Positions 1-5,458 are shown, counted from the stretch's first letter. The stretch: 5,788 bases of DNA from JAVBKP01 sp031553975 (GCA_031553975.1 JAVBKP010000039.1:1-5788), one strand, 5' to 3'. The notes: generated from the letters alone by a model not told the origin. Numbers and translations: made by a program.

Positions 1-166
1 TCATATTTGAAGTGGTAAACAAAGGCACCATATTAACATTGCTCGAGGCGTAGACATACACCCCAATAGCTAATACAACTATGGCAAGAACGCCAAACAA
101 AATTCCTTTTCTAAGGACGGTCATGTTATTCCATACTTCTAGCATTCTCTGTAAAAATCCAGACAT
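1..166 (-). CDS. fliF: FliF, flagellar MS-ring protein (N-terminal fragment, runs off left edge)
   Basis: Only the first 55 codons are present; the frame is open to the left edge. FliF forms the MS ring in the cytoplasmic membrane, the platform on which the rod, the C-ring and the export gate assemble. The visible part begins MSGFLQRMLEVWNNM, followed by basic residues and one hydrophobic membrane segment at about residues 21-41 (GILFGVLAIVVLAIGVYVYA). After it comes the start of the periplasmic part with VPLFTTSN, matching the 'PLF' stretch that follows the first membrane helix in FliF proteins. The start is supported by an AGAGAGG ribosome binding site at 171-177, four bases upstream. It follows fliE by 36 bases, the usual flgB-flgC-fliE-fliF order, which strongly supports the call despite the short fragment. 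Known of the family: about 500-550 residues with a second membrane helix near the C-terminus, neither visible here. Confidence 0.9.
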   Translation of the reverse strand, partial: MSGFLQRMLEVWNNMTVLRKGILFGVLAIVVLAIGVYVYASSNVNMVPLFTTSNM

Positions 167-202
167 AGAACCTCTCTATTTCTCAACACTTGTTATAATT
201 TA

Positions 203-529
203 CTAAACTTGCATACGCATAATCTCTTGATATGCTTGTGTTACCTTGCTAGTAATTTGAACAGTTAAGTCTAGGGCAATCCTAGCTTCTTCTGCCTTTA
301 TTAAAACATCCTCTACGTTGTCTACATTACCTGCAGCCATTTGTTGTGTCAAAAAATCCGATTGCTGCTGTAAGTCATTGACTTGACCTAGTTGATCTTT
401 CAGTATATCTGTAAATTTTGATACGCCGGCACTTTGTCCTGCTCCATCTGTGCTTTGCACATTTTCGGTTAAACCAAACATACTCTTTGCAAGAGGCGAC
501 ATTGCGCTCCCAGCTATGTTAATTGCCAT
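203..529 (-). CDS. fliE: FliE, flagellar hook-basal body adaptor protein
   Basis: A 108-residue protein of normal FliE length. FliE joins the MS ring (FliF) to the proximal rod (FlgB) and is one of the first proteins exported through the flagellar type III apparatus. The N-terminal 35 residues are low-complexity and variable, as is usual. The conserved part begins near residue 38 (FTDILKDQLGQVNDLQQQSD) and contains the MAAGNVDNVEDVLIKAEEA block at about 64-82 and the C-terminal LTVQITSKVTQAYQEIMRMQV helix, ending in the family's typical EIMRMQ. There is no cleavable signal peptide, as expected for this export route. An AGGAGG site lies seven bases before the ATG. A second ATG four bases upstream is in another frame and meets a stop within a few codons. 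It starts 16 bases after flgC and is co-transcribed with it. Confidence 0.95.
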   Translation of the reverse strand: MAINIAGSAMSPLAKSMFGLTENVQSTDGAGQSAGVSKFTDILKDQLGQVNDLQQQSDFLTQQMAAGNVDNVEDVLIKAEEARIALDLTVQITSKVTQAYQEIMRMQV

Positions 530-545
530 GCATTATCCTCCTAAA

Positions 546-1004
546 TCAGCCTTTGCCGATTTCCAGTGCTCTCATAAACATTGATTTTCCTGCGTTAAAC
601 GCCGTAACATTGGCCTCGTATGCTCTCGTAGAGGCGATCATATCTACCATCTCATTGAGAATATTCACGTTTGGCATCAATACATATCCATCCTCATCAG
701 CATCTGGATTGCCGGGCTCATATACCCTTCTCAGCGGTGTATCATCTTCATAAATACCAGCCGCTACCACACCTTGGGATTCTACTGTTTTTTTAGTTTT
801 GATTTTTCCATCATTGCCTTGGTACTTGCTTATTTCTACTTCCATATTTTCTTTGAAGGAAGCAATTTTTCTTCTGTACGGCTGTCCGTCTTGATCTGTT
901 CGAGTGGTAGTAGCATTGGCGATATTAGAAGAGATTGTATCCATCCTAAGTCTTTCTGCAGTCATCCCTGTAGAAGAAATCCTTAATGTATTAAACATTT
1001 TCAT
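546..1004 (-). CDS. flgC: FlgC, flagellar proximal rod protein
   Basis: A 152-residue rod protein, typical for FlgC. FlgC is one of the proximal rod subunits that, with FlgB and FlgF, stack between the MS ring and the distal rod. The N-terminal rod motif is present (MDTISSNIANATTTRTDQDG at residues 21-40, then PYRRK). The C-terminal heptad region carries the FlgC signature: GYVLMPNVNILNEMVDMI at about 106-123 and STRAYEANVTAFNAGKSM at 125-142. These N- and C-terminal segments form the coiled coil that packs the rod. The first ATG is preferred over the one two codons later because a GGAGG at 1014-1018 sits nine bases upstream, and that site lies inside the last codons of flgB. Only two bases separate the flgB stop from this start, so translational coupling is likely. 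No lesion is seen. Confidence 0.97.
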   Translation of the reverse strand: MKMFNTLRISSTGMTAERLRMDTISSNIANATTTRTDQDGQPYRRKIASFKENMEVEISKYQGNDGKIKTKKTVESQGVVAAGIYEDDTPLRRVYEPGNPDADEDGYVLMPNVNILNEMVDMIASTRAYEANVTAFNAGKSMFMRALEIGKG

Positions 1005-1006
1005 AA

Positions 1007-1426
1007 CTATCTACCTCCACTTATCACTGATTTTATCGACGATATCTTTCCATTTATTCTACGAATTACTGTTTCATATGCCAACTGATTGGCTGCAAGG
1101 TTGGACATTTCAACATCGATATCTACATTGTTGCCGTCAACACGCATAGATGATGTGGTGTCCTTATAAATTTTAGCTTGTACACCATCAATGGAGCTTG
1201 CCCCGCCAAAATGCTTGAAGTGGGTTTTGTCTAAAGTAACATCCTTCACGCCACCCATGTCTTTGTTCAGCACTCGATTTAACGCTGTCTCAAATTCCAC
1301 TTTTTCGGCCTTATAGTCTCTTGTATTAACATTTGCAATATTGTTTGATATTGCCTTGTGCCTTACAGAAGCCGCGTCTAAGGCTTTCGTAAGGACTTTC
1401 ATCGTCTTATCATCTAATAGACTCAA
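1007..1426 (-). CDS. flgB: FlgB, flagellar proximal rod protein
   Basis: A 139-residue proximal rod protein and first gene of the leftward basal-body operon. It carries the rod/hook family motif near the N-terminus (AISNNIANVNTRDYK, about residues 25-39) and the FlgB C-terminal region NNVDIDVEMSNLAANQLAYE (about 99-118), ending INGKISSIKSVISGGR. The usual P-G or P-N after 'NT' in the motif is R-D here, a small departure. I chose the TTG at 1426 as start. A TAGGGG ribosome binding site lies eight bases upstream at 1435-1440, and the resulting N-terminus (SLLDDKTMKVLTKAL) has the same length before the rod motif as remembered FlgB proteins. An in-frame ATG at 1444 would add six residues (MIGVVS), but I see no good ribosome binding site in front of it. 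Either start gives the same functional protein. Confidence 0.93.
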   Translation of the reverse strand: MSLLDDKTMKVLTKALDAASVRHKAISNNIANVNTRDYKAEKVEFETALNRVLNKDMGGVKDVTLDKTHFKHFGGASSIDGVQAKIYKDTTSSMRVDGNNVDIDVEMSNLAANQLAYETVIRRINGKISSIKSVISGGR

Positions 1427-1434
1427 ACTAACAA

Positions 1435-1440
1435 CCCCTA
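1435..1440 (-). promoter_or_regulatory. Ribosome binding site deciding the flgB start (TTG at 1426)
   Basis: On the minus strand the sequence reads TAGGGG, then eight bases, then TTG. It can pair with the 16S rRNA 3' end with one G-U wobble. It lies downstream of the ATG at 1444, so it cannot serve that codon, and it is the main reason for preferring the TTG. Confidence 0.55.
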
Positions 1441-1451
1441 TCATCTATAAC

Positions 1452-1479
1452 TTGTACTATTTCCAGTATATGTGTACAA
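1452..1479. repeat. Small dyad TTGTAC-N16-GTACAA in the flgB leader
   Basis: Two exact six-base arms, TTGTAC at 1452-1457 and GTACAA at 1474-1479, are arranged as an inverted repeat with centres 22 bases (two helical turns) apart. A smaller TACT/AGTA inverted repeat (1455-1458 and 1465-1468) nests inside. The element lies 26-53 bases upstream of the proposed flgB start. It could be an operator or a weak leader hairpin. With six-base arms in A+T-rich DNA, chance is a real alternative. Confidence 0.3.
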
Positions 1480-1529
1480 CTTGCCTTTATGAAATAATTC
1501 CATCTGATTTTAGGTATAGGTACATATTT

Positions 1530-1558
1530 ATCTTATAACAGAACGTGACAAAATGCAA
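1530..1558 (-). promoter_or_regulatory. Weak candidate housekeeping promoter for flgB-flgC-fliE-fliF
   Basis: On the minus strand TTGCAT (1558-1553), a 17-base spacer and TAAGAT (1535-1530) match the TTGACA/TATAAT pattern only in part. Upstream A/T tracts could act as an UP element. No sigma-28 site (GCCGATAT-like) occurs on this strand of the intergenic region, which fits early-class expression of the rod operon. The exact promoter is uncertain; a TTGTCA eight bases further along is an alternative -35 box. Confidence 0.25.
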
Positions 1559-1560
1559 GC

Positions 1561-1657
1561 TTTTTTTGCTTTTTTCGCTGAAAAAATATGGTAATTTCTT
1601 TCCTATTATATTTATAAAGCAAAAAAATGTCTTTTTCGTAGGGTTCTGCATAAAAAA
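1561..1657. other. Phased A/T tracts between divergent operons (probable curved DNA)
   Basis: T7 (1561-1567), T6 (1570-1575) and A6 (1581-1586) have centres 9-11 bases apart. A second group, A7 (1621-1627), T5 (1632-1636) and A6 (1652-1657), has centres 10 and 20 bases apart. Runs phased with the helical repeat are known to bend DNA. The tracts lie immediately upstream of the rightward sigma-28 promoter and upstream of the leftward flgB leader. TTTTTTC (1570-1576) and GAAAAAA (1580-1586) can also form a small A/T hairpin. The region contains no open frame I would call a gene. Confidence 0.45.
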
Positions 1658-1671
1658 TTTATCTCTACACC

Positions 1672-1698
1672 TAAAATATATTTTGAATGTTCCGATAT
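1672..1698 (+). promoter_or_regulatory. Sigma-28 (SigD/FliA-type) promoter for the flaG-flaG-fliS operon
   Basis: TAAA at 1672-1675, exactly 15 bases, then TCCGATAT at 1691-1698. The Bacillus-type motility sigma consensus is TAAA-N15-GCCGATAT, so the match is perfect in the -35 box and spacer length and 7 of 8 in the -10 box. Transcription should begin near 1705, giving a leader of about 50 bases before the FlaG start at 1754. The expected start point lies downstream of the ATG at 1700, so that codon would not be on the message. Confidence 0.88.
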
Positions 1699-1753
1699 AA
1701 TGAATATAGCACGAGTGGGTCGTGCCAAAACAAAGAAAGAGGAAGTGAAAGAA

Positions 1754-2206
1754 ATGAGAATTGAATCAACAGGTGCATCAGGCAATATTCAGCAGCTAGC
1801 TTCCGCTGCCATCTCCAGCGCAGCGCCATTAAGCAACACTGCAACAGCTAGTACACCAGAATTTGTTCCCGTCCAAAGTGTGGTCGGATCTGGTCTTAGA
1901 TCGGATATCCCTGGGATAAGTGATTTTTTAAGCGATAAATTTGATACAACAAATCTGGGAGAAAAGCTGAAAGACCCTGCCATGAAAAAAGAGTTTGACA
2001 AAGCATTAGACTTTGCTAGCAAGGTTATGTTTAAAGAAAATAGTTCTTTGAAATTTTCTAGACATGAGGCAACTGGCACAACCCTAGTTAAGTTGGTTAA
2101 TACTGATACAAATGAAACTATAAAGGAATTTCCATCAGAGCGTCTACTAAATATTATTGCAGGCATTTGGGAAGTTGCAGGTATTTTGGTAGACAAAAAA
2201 GCGTAG
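1754..2206 (+). CDS. flaG: FlaG-family flagellar protein, first copy
   Basis: A 150-residue protein, first gene of a sigma-28-driven operon. FlaG proteins influence filament length and flagellin assembly; the mechanism is poorly known. The N-terminal half (to about residue 65) is rich in Ala, Ser and Thr and looks unstructured. The FlaG domain occupies about 75-150: a predicted helix (FDKALDFASKVMF), a beta region (SSLKFSRHEATGTTLVKLV), the NTDTNETIKEFPSERLL segment corresponding to the family's 'D-x-x-T-x-E-x-I-x-x-x-P-x-E', and a final helix ending GILVDKKA. I placed the start at 1754 because a GAGG lies upstream in AAGAGGAAGTGAAAGAA and the protein then begins MRIE, as remembered FlaG proteins do. 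The in-frame ATG at 1700 overlaps the edge of the sigma-28 -10 box, lies before the expected transcript start and lacks a ribosome binding site. The stop is 26 bases before the next gene. Confidence 0.88.
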   Translation: MRIESTGASGNIQQLASAAISSAAPLSNTATASTPEFVPVQSVVGSGLRSDIPGISDFLSDKFDTTNLGEKLKDPAMKKEFDKALDFASKVMFKENSSLKFSRHEATGTTLVKLVNTDTNETIKEFPSERLLNIIAGIWEVAGILVDKKA

Positions 2207-2232
2207 GCTTTTGGGGATGAGGCGGTGATTTT

Positions 2233-2637
2233 ATGGCGGATTTCTATCTTAATAAAGTAGAGCCCGTTGTCTTGCAGGCAGTATCACGTATCACTGCCGA
2301 TAATGTAGTTCATACTATGGATGGCAATGACATGCATCTCCGCGCTGACAACGACAAAGAAAAAAAGCATCAGCCTCCCGAAGATGAAGAAGAACAGGTA
2401 GAAGAAGAACTTTCCGAGGATCAAGTCAAGGAAGAGGTAGTGAAGTTAAATACTGCTGCTAAAAAGGCTGATTTTAAATTCTACTTTGCCTATAATCCAA
2501 AGAATAAGCAACTTTGTATAGATGTTGTGGATCTCAAAACAAAACATATAATCAGATCTTTTGGTCAATCAGAGATTACAGAAATGCTAAAACGCCTTGT
2601 GGTAAAATCAGGAGTTCTAGTTGATTATAAAGGATAA
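2233..2637 (+). CDS. FlaG-family protein, second divergent copy with acidic linker
   Basis: A 134-residue protein directly after the first flaG. The C-terminal 55 residues have the FlaG layout: FKFYFAYNPKNKQLCIDVVD (81-100), LKTKHIIRSFGQSEITEML (101-119), and a last helix ending KSGVLVDYKG, parallel to GILVDKKA in the first copy. The 'D-x-x-T-x-x-I-I-R' pattern is kept, but the usual proline-glutamate after it is replaced by G-Q-S-E. The N-terminal 40 residues do not resemble the first copy. A highly charged stretch at about 41-70, with many Glu and Lys residues, links the two parts. A GAGGCGGTGAT region precedes the ATG. The role is inferred only from the domain and operon: probably filament-related, perhaps acting with or against the first FlaG. 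I give no symbol because two FlaG genes are present. Confidence 0.78.
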   Translation: MADFYLNKVEPVVLQAVSRITADNVVHTMDGNDMHLRADNDKEKKHQPPEDEEEQVEEELSEDQVKEEVVKLNTAAKKADFKFYFAYNPKNKQLCIDVVDLKTKHIIRSFGQSEITEMLKRLVVKSGVLVDYKG

Positions 2638-2649
2638 TTGGATTATAAT
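2621..2649 (+). promoter_or_regulatory. Possible housekeeping promoter for fliS
   Basis: TTGATT at 2621-2626, a 17-base spacer and a perfect TATAAT at 2644-2649. It lies across the stop codon of the preceding gene, with predicted transcription from about 2656 and a leader of about 27 bases before fliS. It would give fliS a supply independent of the sigma-28 promoter. In such A+T-rich sequence a chance match is plausible. Confidence 0.4.
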
Positions 2650-2673
2650 AAATAATTAAATTGTAATAGATAA
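2621..2673 (+). repeat. Three degenerate tandem repeats spanning the end of the second flaG and the fliS leader
   Basis: Three adjoining units of 17-18 bases: TTGATTATAAAGGATAA (2621-2637), TTGGATTATAATAAATAA (2638-2655) and TTAAATTGTAATAGATAA (2656-2673). Each neighbouring pair agrees at 14 positions. Each unit ends in TAA, and the first TAA is the stop of the second FlaG gene. The simplest reading is that the gene's last six codons plus stop were duplicated into the leader and then decayed. The A+T richness raises the chance of accidental similarity. Confidence 0.55.
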
Positions 2674-2682
2674 GGAGTCAAT

Positions 2683-3105
2683 ATGTACGGATCACAAATG
2701 GCAAGACCGCAGCAGCAAAGGTCAATGGCAAGCAGGCCCCCACAAAATTCATATTCAAATGCTTACCAGCAAAATTCCATCAATACGGCATCCCCAGGGA
2801 AACTTTTGCTAATGCTCTACGATGGTGCTATTAAATTTTGTAATATTGCAGAAGACGCCATCAATAACAAAGACATTGGTCTGAAGAATACAAACCTTAT
2901 CAAGGTGCAGGACATACTCACTGAGCTTCGTATTAGCTTAGATCCAAAGCACGATCCTGAATTTTGCACAAAAATGAGTGCTCTTTATGTCTTCATGGAA
3001 AAAGAATTAATGATTGCAAATATAGAAAATGATAAAAATAAAGTTATCTGGGTAAAGAAACAGCTTACCGACCTTCGCGATACTTGGGCGAAGATTATAA
3101 AATAG
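2683..3105 (+). CDS. fliS: FliS, flagellin export chaperone
   Basis: A 140-residue cytoplasmic chaperone that binds the C-terminal disordered region of newly made flagellin, keeps it from polymerising, and delivers it to the export gate. The conserved start of the fold is NAYQQNSINTASPGKLLLMLYDGAIKF at about residues 26-52 (the family's 'Y-x-x-x-x-I-x-T-A-S-P-x-x-L-x-x-x-L-Y-D-G-A'). The other helices follow, with the 'DILTELRISLD' block at 77-87 and a C-terminal helix ending LTDLRDTWAKIIK. About 25 extra residues rich in Gln, Arg, Pro and Ser precede the core. Met6 and Met15 are possible shorter starts, but AAGGAG at 2672-2677 sits five bases before the first ATG and supports the long form. 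It is the last gene of the rightward operon and is followed by a strong terminator. Confidence 0.95.
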   Translation: MYGSQMARPQQQRSMASRPPQNSYSNAYQQNSINTASPGKLLLMLYDGAIKFCNIAEDAINNKDIGLKNTNLIKVQDILTELRISLDPKHDPEFCTKMSALYVFMEKELMIANIENDKNKVIWVKKQLTDLRDTWAKIIK

Positions 3106-3126
3106 CAAGCTTCAACCCTTACAATA

Positions 3127-3164
3127 GAAAGAAACCCGGCGGATTAATCCATCGGGTTTCTTTC
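3127..3164. terminator. Bidirectional rho-independent terminator between fliS and the FliT-like gene
   Basis: A perfect 12-base stem, GAAAGAAACCCG at 3127-3138 with CGGGTTTCTTTC at 3153-3164, encloses a 14-base loop that itself holds GGATTAATCC. Outer arms CAATAGAAA (3122-3130) and TTTCTATTG (3166-3174) are also exactly complementary, so an alternative, longer pairing is possible. T-rich arms give uridine-rich tails in both directions. It starts 21 bases after the fliS stop and ends 12 bases before the convergent gene's stop, as expected for a shared terminator. Confidence 0.88.
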
Positions 3165-3176
3165 ATTTCTATTGGT

Positions 3177-3545
3177 TTATTCGTTATCCTTTGTATCAAT
3201 ACGATTGCTGTTGTTGTGTTCTTTGCCTAGCACCGGCTGGTAGGCCTTCATCACTCTGATTTTTTCTTTTCCTTCTGACATTTCCTTTGATATACTCTCC
3301 ATGGATACTCTGATTTTTTCTATAGTAATTCGGTCTAATTCCGTTATTTCAGCTACCAAAGATTCTGTATCATTGTTCTTTATATCTTCAAATTCTGCCA
3401 GTTGGTCGATTAGATTCTGCTTTGTTTCAGTTACACTCACCAAGGCATCTATCTCCACCTCTTGGCGTGACAACAGCACATCCTGCTCTTTAGAAAAGAG
3501 CAGGATCTCTGTTAGTAATTTTAGTTTTTTATTAATATTATTCAT
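3177..3545 (-). CDS. FliT/FlgN-like flagellar export chaperone (putative)
   Basis: A 122-residue, strongly charged, almost wholly helical protein with heptad-like spacing of hydrophobic residues (for example LLTEILLFSKEQDVLL at 10-25 and VAEITELDRITIEKIRVSM at 64-82) and no membrane segment or signal peptide. It ends with an MKAYQPVLGKE segment at 99-109 and a polar tail; many small Firmicutes flagellar chaperones have a similar 'K-x-Y' block near the C-terminus. It lies four bases after the fliD stop, with an AGGA inside the last fliD codons serving as ribosome binding site, so it is coupled to fliD. FliT is the known chaperone of FliD and FlgN that of the hook-filament junction proteins; position favours FliT, but sequence alone does not separate them. 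A perfect 12-base hairpin lies in codons 14-22. The family call is an inference from position, size and helical character. Confidence 0.68.
   Translation of the reverse strand: MNNINKKLKLLTEILLFSKEQDVLLSRQEVEIDALVSVTETKQNLIDQLAEFEDIKNNDTESLVAEITELDRITIEKIRVSMESISKEMSEGKEKIRVMKAYQPVLGKEHNNSNRIDTKDNE
3480..3506 (-). repeat. Perfect 12-bp inverted repeat inside the FliT-like coding region
   Basis: On the minus strand ATCCTGCTCTTT, loop TCT, then AAAGAGCAGGAT. It starts 40 bases into the gene and encodes residues ILLFSKEQD. All 12 positions pair with a three-base loop, unusually exact for coding sequence. No uridine run follows on the coding strand, so it is not a standard terminator. It could slow ribosomes or limit expression relative to fliD. 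Confidence 0.6.
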
Positions 3546-3549
3546 AATC

Positions 3550-5388
3550 CTATCCTAATTTAGAGAGAGAACTCATCTGCTGCTGCATTGTATTCATAAC
3601 AGATTCCATCTTTGCATATCTAGCATATAAATCATTTTGCTTCTTAGTCATTGCTTCTAATAACAATTCTACTTGCGCACTTCTGTCTCTAGCTGCCGCT
3701 GAAATATCGTTAAAATACTCAGAACTTTTACCTGCATAACCTGCTTTTTTAACCAAAGTACCTTGGGATAAAATCTCAGTAGACGCAACAGTGTTGATAA
3801 CAGATGTCATGTTTTTAGCTAGACCTTCGGCACCTGTAAAAAATTCTTCTACTGCACTTGGATTATCTCTTAGCGCTTTTTCTAATTGTTCGGCATCTAG
3901 TTTGATCTGCCCTCCATCGGAATATGTGCCAGACTGCATCATACCCAGTGAATAAGACATGGCCCCGCCACCTTTTGACATGAACACAGAATTACTCAAT
4001 CCAGATAGCACATTTCTAAGCATTGGATCGTTTTTCAATAATCCTTTTTTCGCTTGCTCCTCCCAATCTTTCATCTCATACTCTGACAATGTTGTTTTTT
4101 GTTCATCGGTGAGTGGACTGAATCCTGTACTCTCTTCACGAGTTTTTCCGTTTATATAACTCATCAATTGATTATAATCTTTGACAAAGTCCATAATCAT
4201 GGTTTTGGCTTTAGATACATCTTGAACCATGTTCACATTAACAGCTTCATCTGTAACAGTATTTAACTGGTAGTTAATACCCTCTAATGCAAAGTTATTT
4301 GATGACCTGGTTGTTCTTTGTCCGTCTATGGTAATGTCTGCATCCTTTGCCACTTGGGTTCTTGTTGTAGCGGCACCACTATCGCTGGCTTTAAATATGG
4401 AATTCATAAAGTTGCCGCCGTTATCGCTCCACTCTACTTTGTTAGCAACGCCAGCATTCTTAGACTCCATCACTACAGCATTACTTACCTCGCTGTAATA
4501 CATACGAACACCCGCATCAGAATCATTGACTTTATTAAACACGTCCTGCATACTCATTTGGGATGAATCAAAAGAAAATTCTTTGCCATTTATATTAAAT
4601 GAAAAGTTTTTGCCATTGTCTCCTGTTCCCGCTAAAGGTGTTGCAAAATTTTGGGTGTCAATTTTGGCATTGGTCTGAAGTGAGGTGTACGTTACTTTAT
4701 CAAATCCAAAATGGCTGATGTTGCCCACACCATTGGCAGAATCACCGATTCCAAATGTATGTCCTCCGCTAGCTGCGAAGTTCAATGCACCATTTTTCAA
4801 ATCAACGGCTACTTTGCCTGATCCAAATGAACTATTAATTTTACTTTGAATCGTTGTCGCTAAATCCTGGCCTGTGGCAATGTTGTCACTAGCTGATAAC
4901 GTTATAGTCTTCATCTGTCCATCCACGTTAGCGCTAAACTCAAAGCTACCCTTTTCACCAATAACTCTGTTGATTTCAGACAAATCTGCTGCCTTAGATC
5001 CAGTCATGGCAGTAGGTGAAGCTCCACTCCAAGTTTCCTTTTGAGCCAAAGAGTGAACTTCTATACTATGAGAAGTATTCTTAATGGCACCAGTGGCCGT
5101 AGCTGTCACCGCAGCTGAAGTTGAACCATTGGACTTGGTCACATTGCTACTATACTGGGTTATTGTAGCCGCTGATGACAAATTCGTTAAAGGATTTGTT
5201 TGGCTAAAATATTTGGCTTTAAAGTCATTCAACTTATCTACTATAGTCCTATACTCATTCTGCTGCCAAGTCCCTTTTGTATTTGCTTGCTTTAATTTGT
5301 CAATCTTACTTTGTTGCCCTAATGTTAGTGCTTTTACTAAAGCATCTGTATCAAGACCCGAAATTAATCCGCCTACACGTTGTACCAT
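3550..5388 (-). CDS. fliD: FliD, flagellar filament cap protein (hook-associated protein 2)
   Basis: A 612-residue cap protein. FliD oligomers sit at the filament tip and guide incoming flagellin into place. The N-terminal domain has the family signature RVGGLISGLDTDALVKAL at residues 4-21, then a helical region to about 75 (KIDKLKQANTKGTWQQNEYR, KLNDFKAKYF). Residues 85-340 are the variable Ser/Thr/Asn/Gly-rich outer domains, exposed at the tip. The C-terminal FliD domain runs from about 349 (DADITIDG, SSNNFALEGINYQLN) through FVKDYNQLMSYI (401-412), LKNDPMLRNVLSGL (451-464) and IKLDAEQLEKALRDNPSAVEEFF (495-517). A helical tail, ARYAKMESVMNTMQQQMSSLSKLG, likely forms a coiled coil in the D0 region. 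AAGGAGG at 5398-5404 is nine bases before the ATG. A sigma-28 promoter lies upstream. Somewhat longer than short FliD proteins, owing to the outer domains; otherwise intact. Confidence 0.97.
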   Translation of the reverse strand: MVQRVGGLISGLDTDALVKALTLGQQSKIDKLKQANTKGTWQQNEYRTIVDKLNDFKAKYFSQTNPLTNLSSAATITQYSSNVTKSNGSTSAAVTATATGAIKNTSHSIEVHSLAQKETWSGASPTAMTGSKAADLSEINRVIGEKGSFEFSANVDGQMKTITLSASDNIATGQDLATTIQSKINSSFGSGKVAVDLKNGALNFAASGGHTFGIGDSANGVGNISHFGFDKVTYTSLQTNAKIDTQNFATPLAGTGDNGKNFSFNINGKEFSFDSSQMSMQDVFNKVNDSDAGVRMYYSEVSNAVVMESKNAGVANKVEWSDNGGNFMNSIFKASDSGAATTRTQVAKDADITIDGQRTTRSSNNFALEGINYQLNTVTDEAVNVNMVQDVSKAKTMIMDFVKDYNQLMSYINGKTREESTGFSPLTDEQKTTLSEYEMKDWEEQAKKGLLKNDPMLRNVLSGLSNSVFMSKGGGAMSYSLGMMQSGTYSDGGQIKLDAEQLEKALRDNPSAVEEFFTGAEGLAKNMTSVINTVASTEILSQGTLVKKAGYAGKSSEYFNDISAAARDRSAQVELLLEAMTKKQNDLYARYAKMESVMNTMQQQMSSLSKLG

Positions 5389-5458
5389 GTTAATAAACCT
5401 CCTTGTTATACCTTCCGTAAAGTTTCATTGCATCCTTGCATTTTCTTTGATGTTACTA

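Noticed and set aside
554..561. GCCGATTT on the plus strand at the end of flgC, resembling a sigma-28 -10 box.
   Set aside because: The nearest TAAA is only about 9 bases upstream and it would drive antisense transcription into flgC.
1700..1753. Extra 18-codon N-terminal extension of the first FlaG.
   Set aside because: It begins before the expected sigma-28 transcript start and has no ribosome binding site.
1789..2196. A 135-codon open frame opposite the first flaG, and other long antisense frames across flgC, flgB and fliD.
   Set aside because: They lie fully inside confidently identified genes, lack ribosome binding sites, and their translations have no recognisable domain; shadow frames.
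2197..2212. AAAAGC-GTAG-GCTTTT inverted repeat across the stop codon of the first flaG.
   Set aside because: Only six pairs, mostly A-T, no uridine run after it, and the downstream genes need read-through; not a terminator.
2296..2303. GCCGATAA on the plus strand, an excellent sigma-28 -10 match inside the second flaG.
   Set aside because: No TAAA lies 14-16 bases upstream (the position holds GGCA) and it is inside a coding region; treated as chance.
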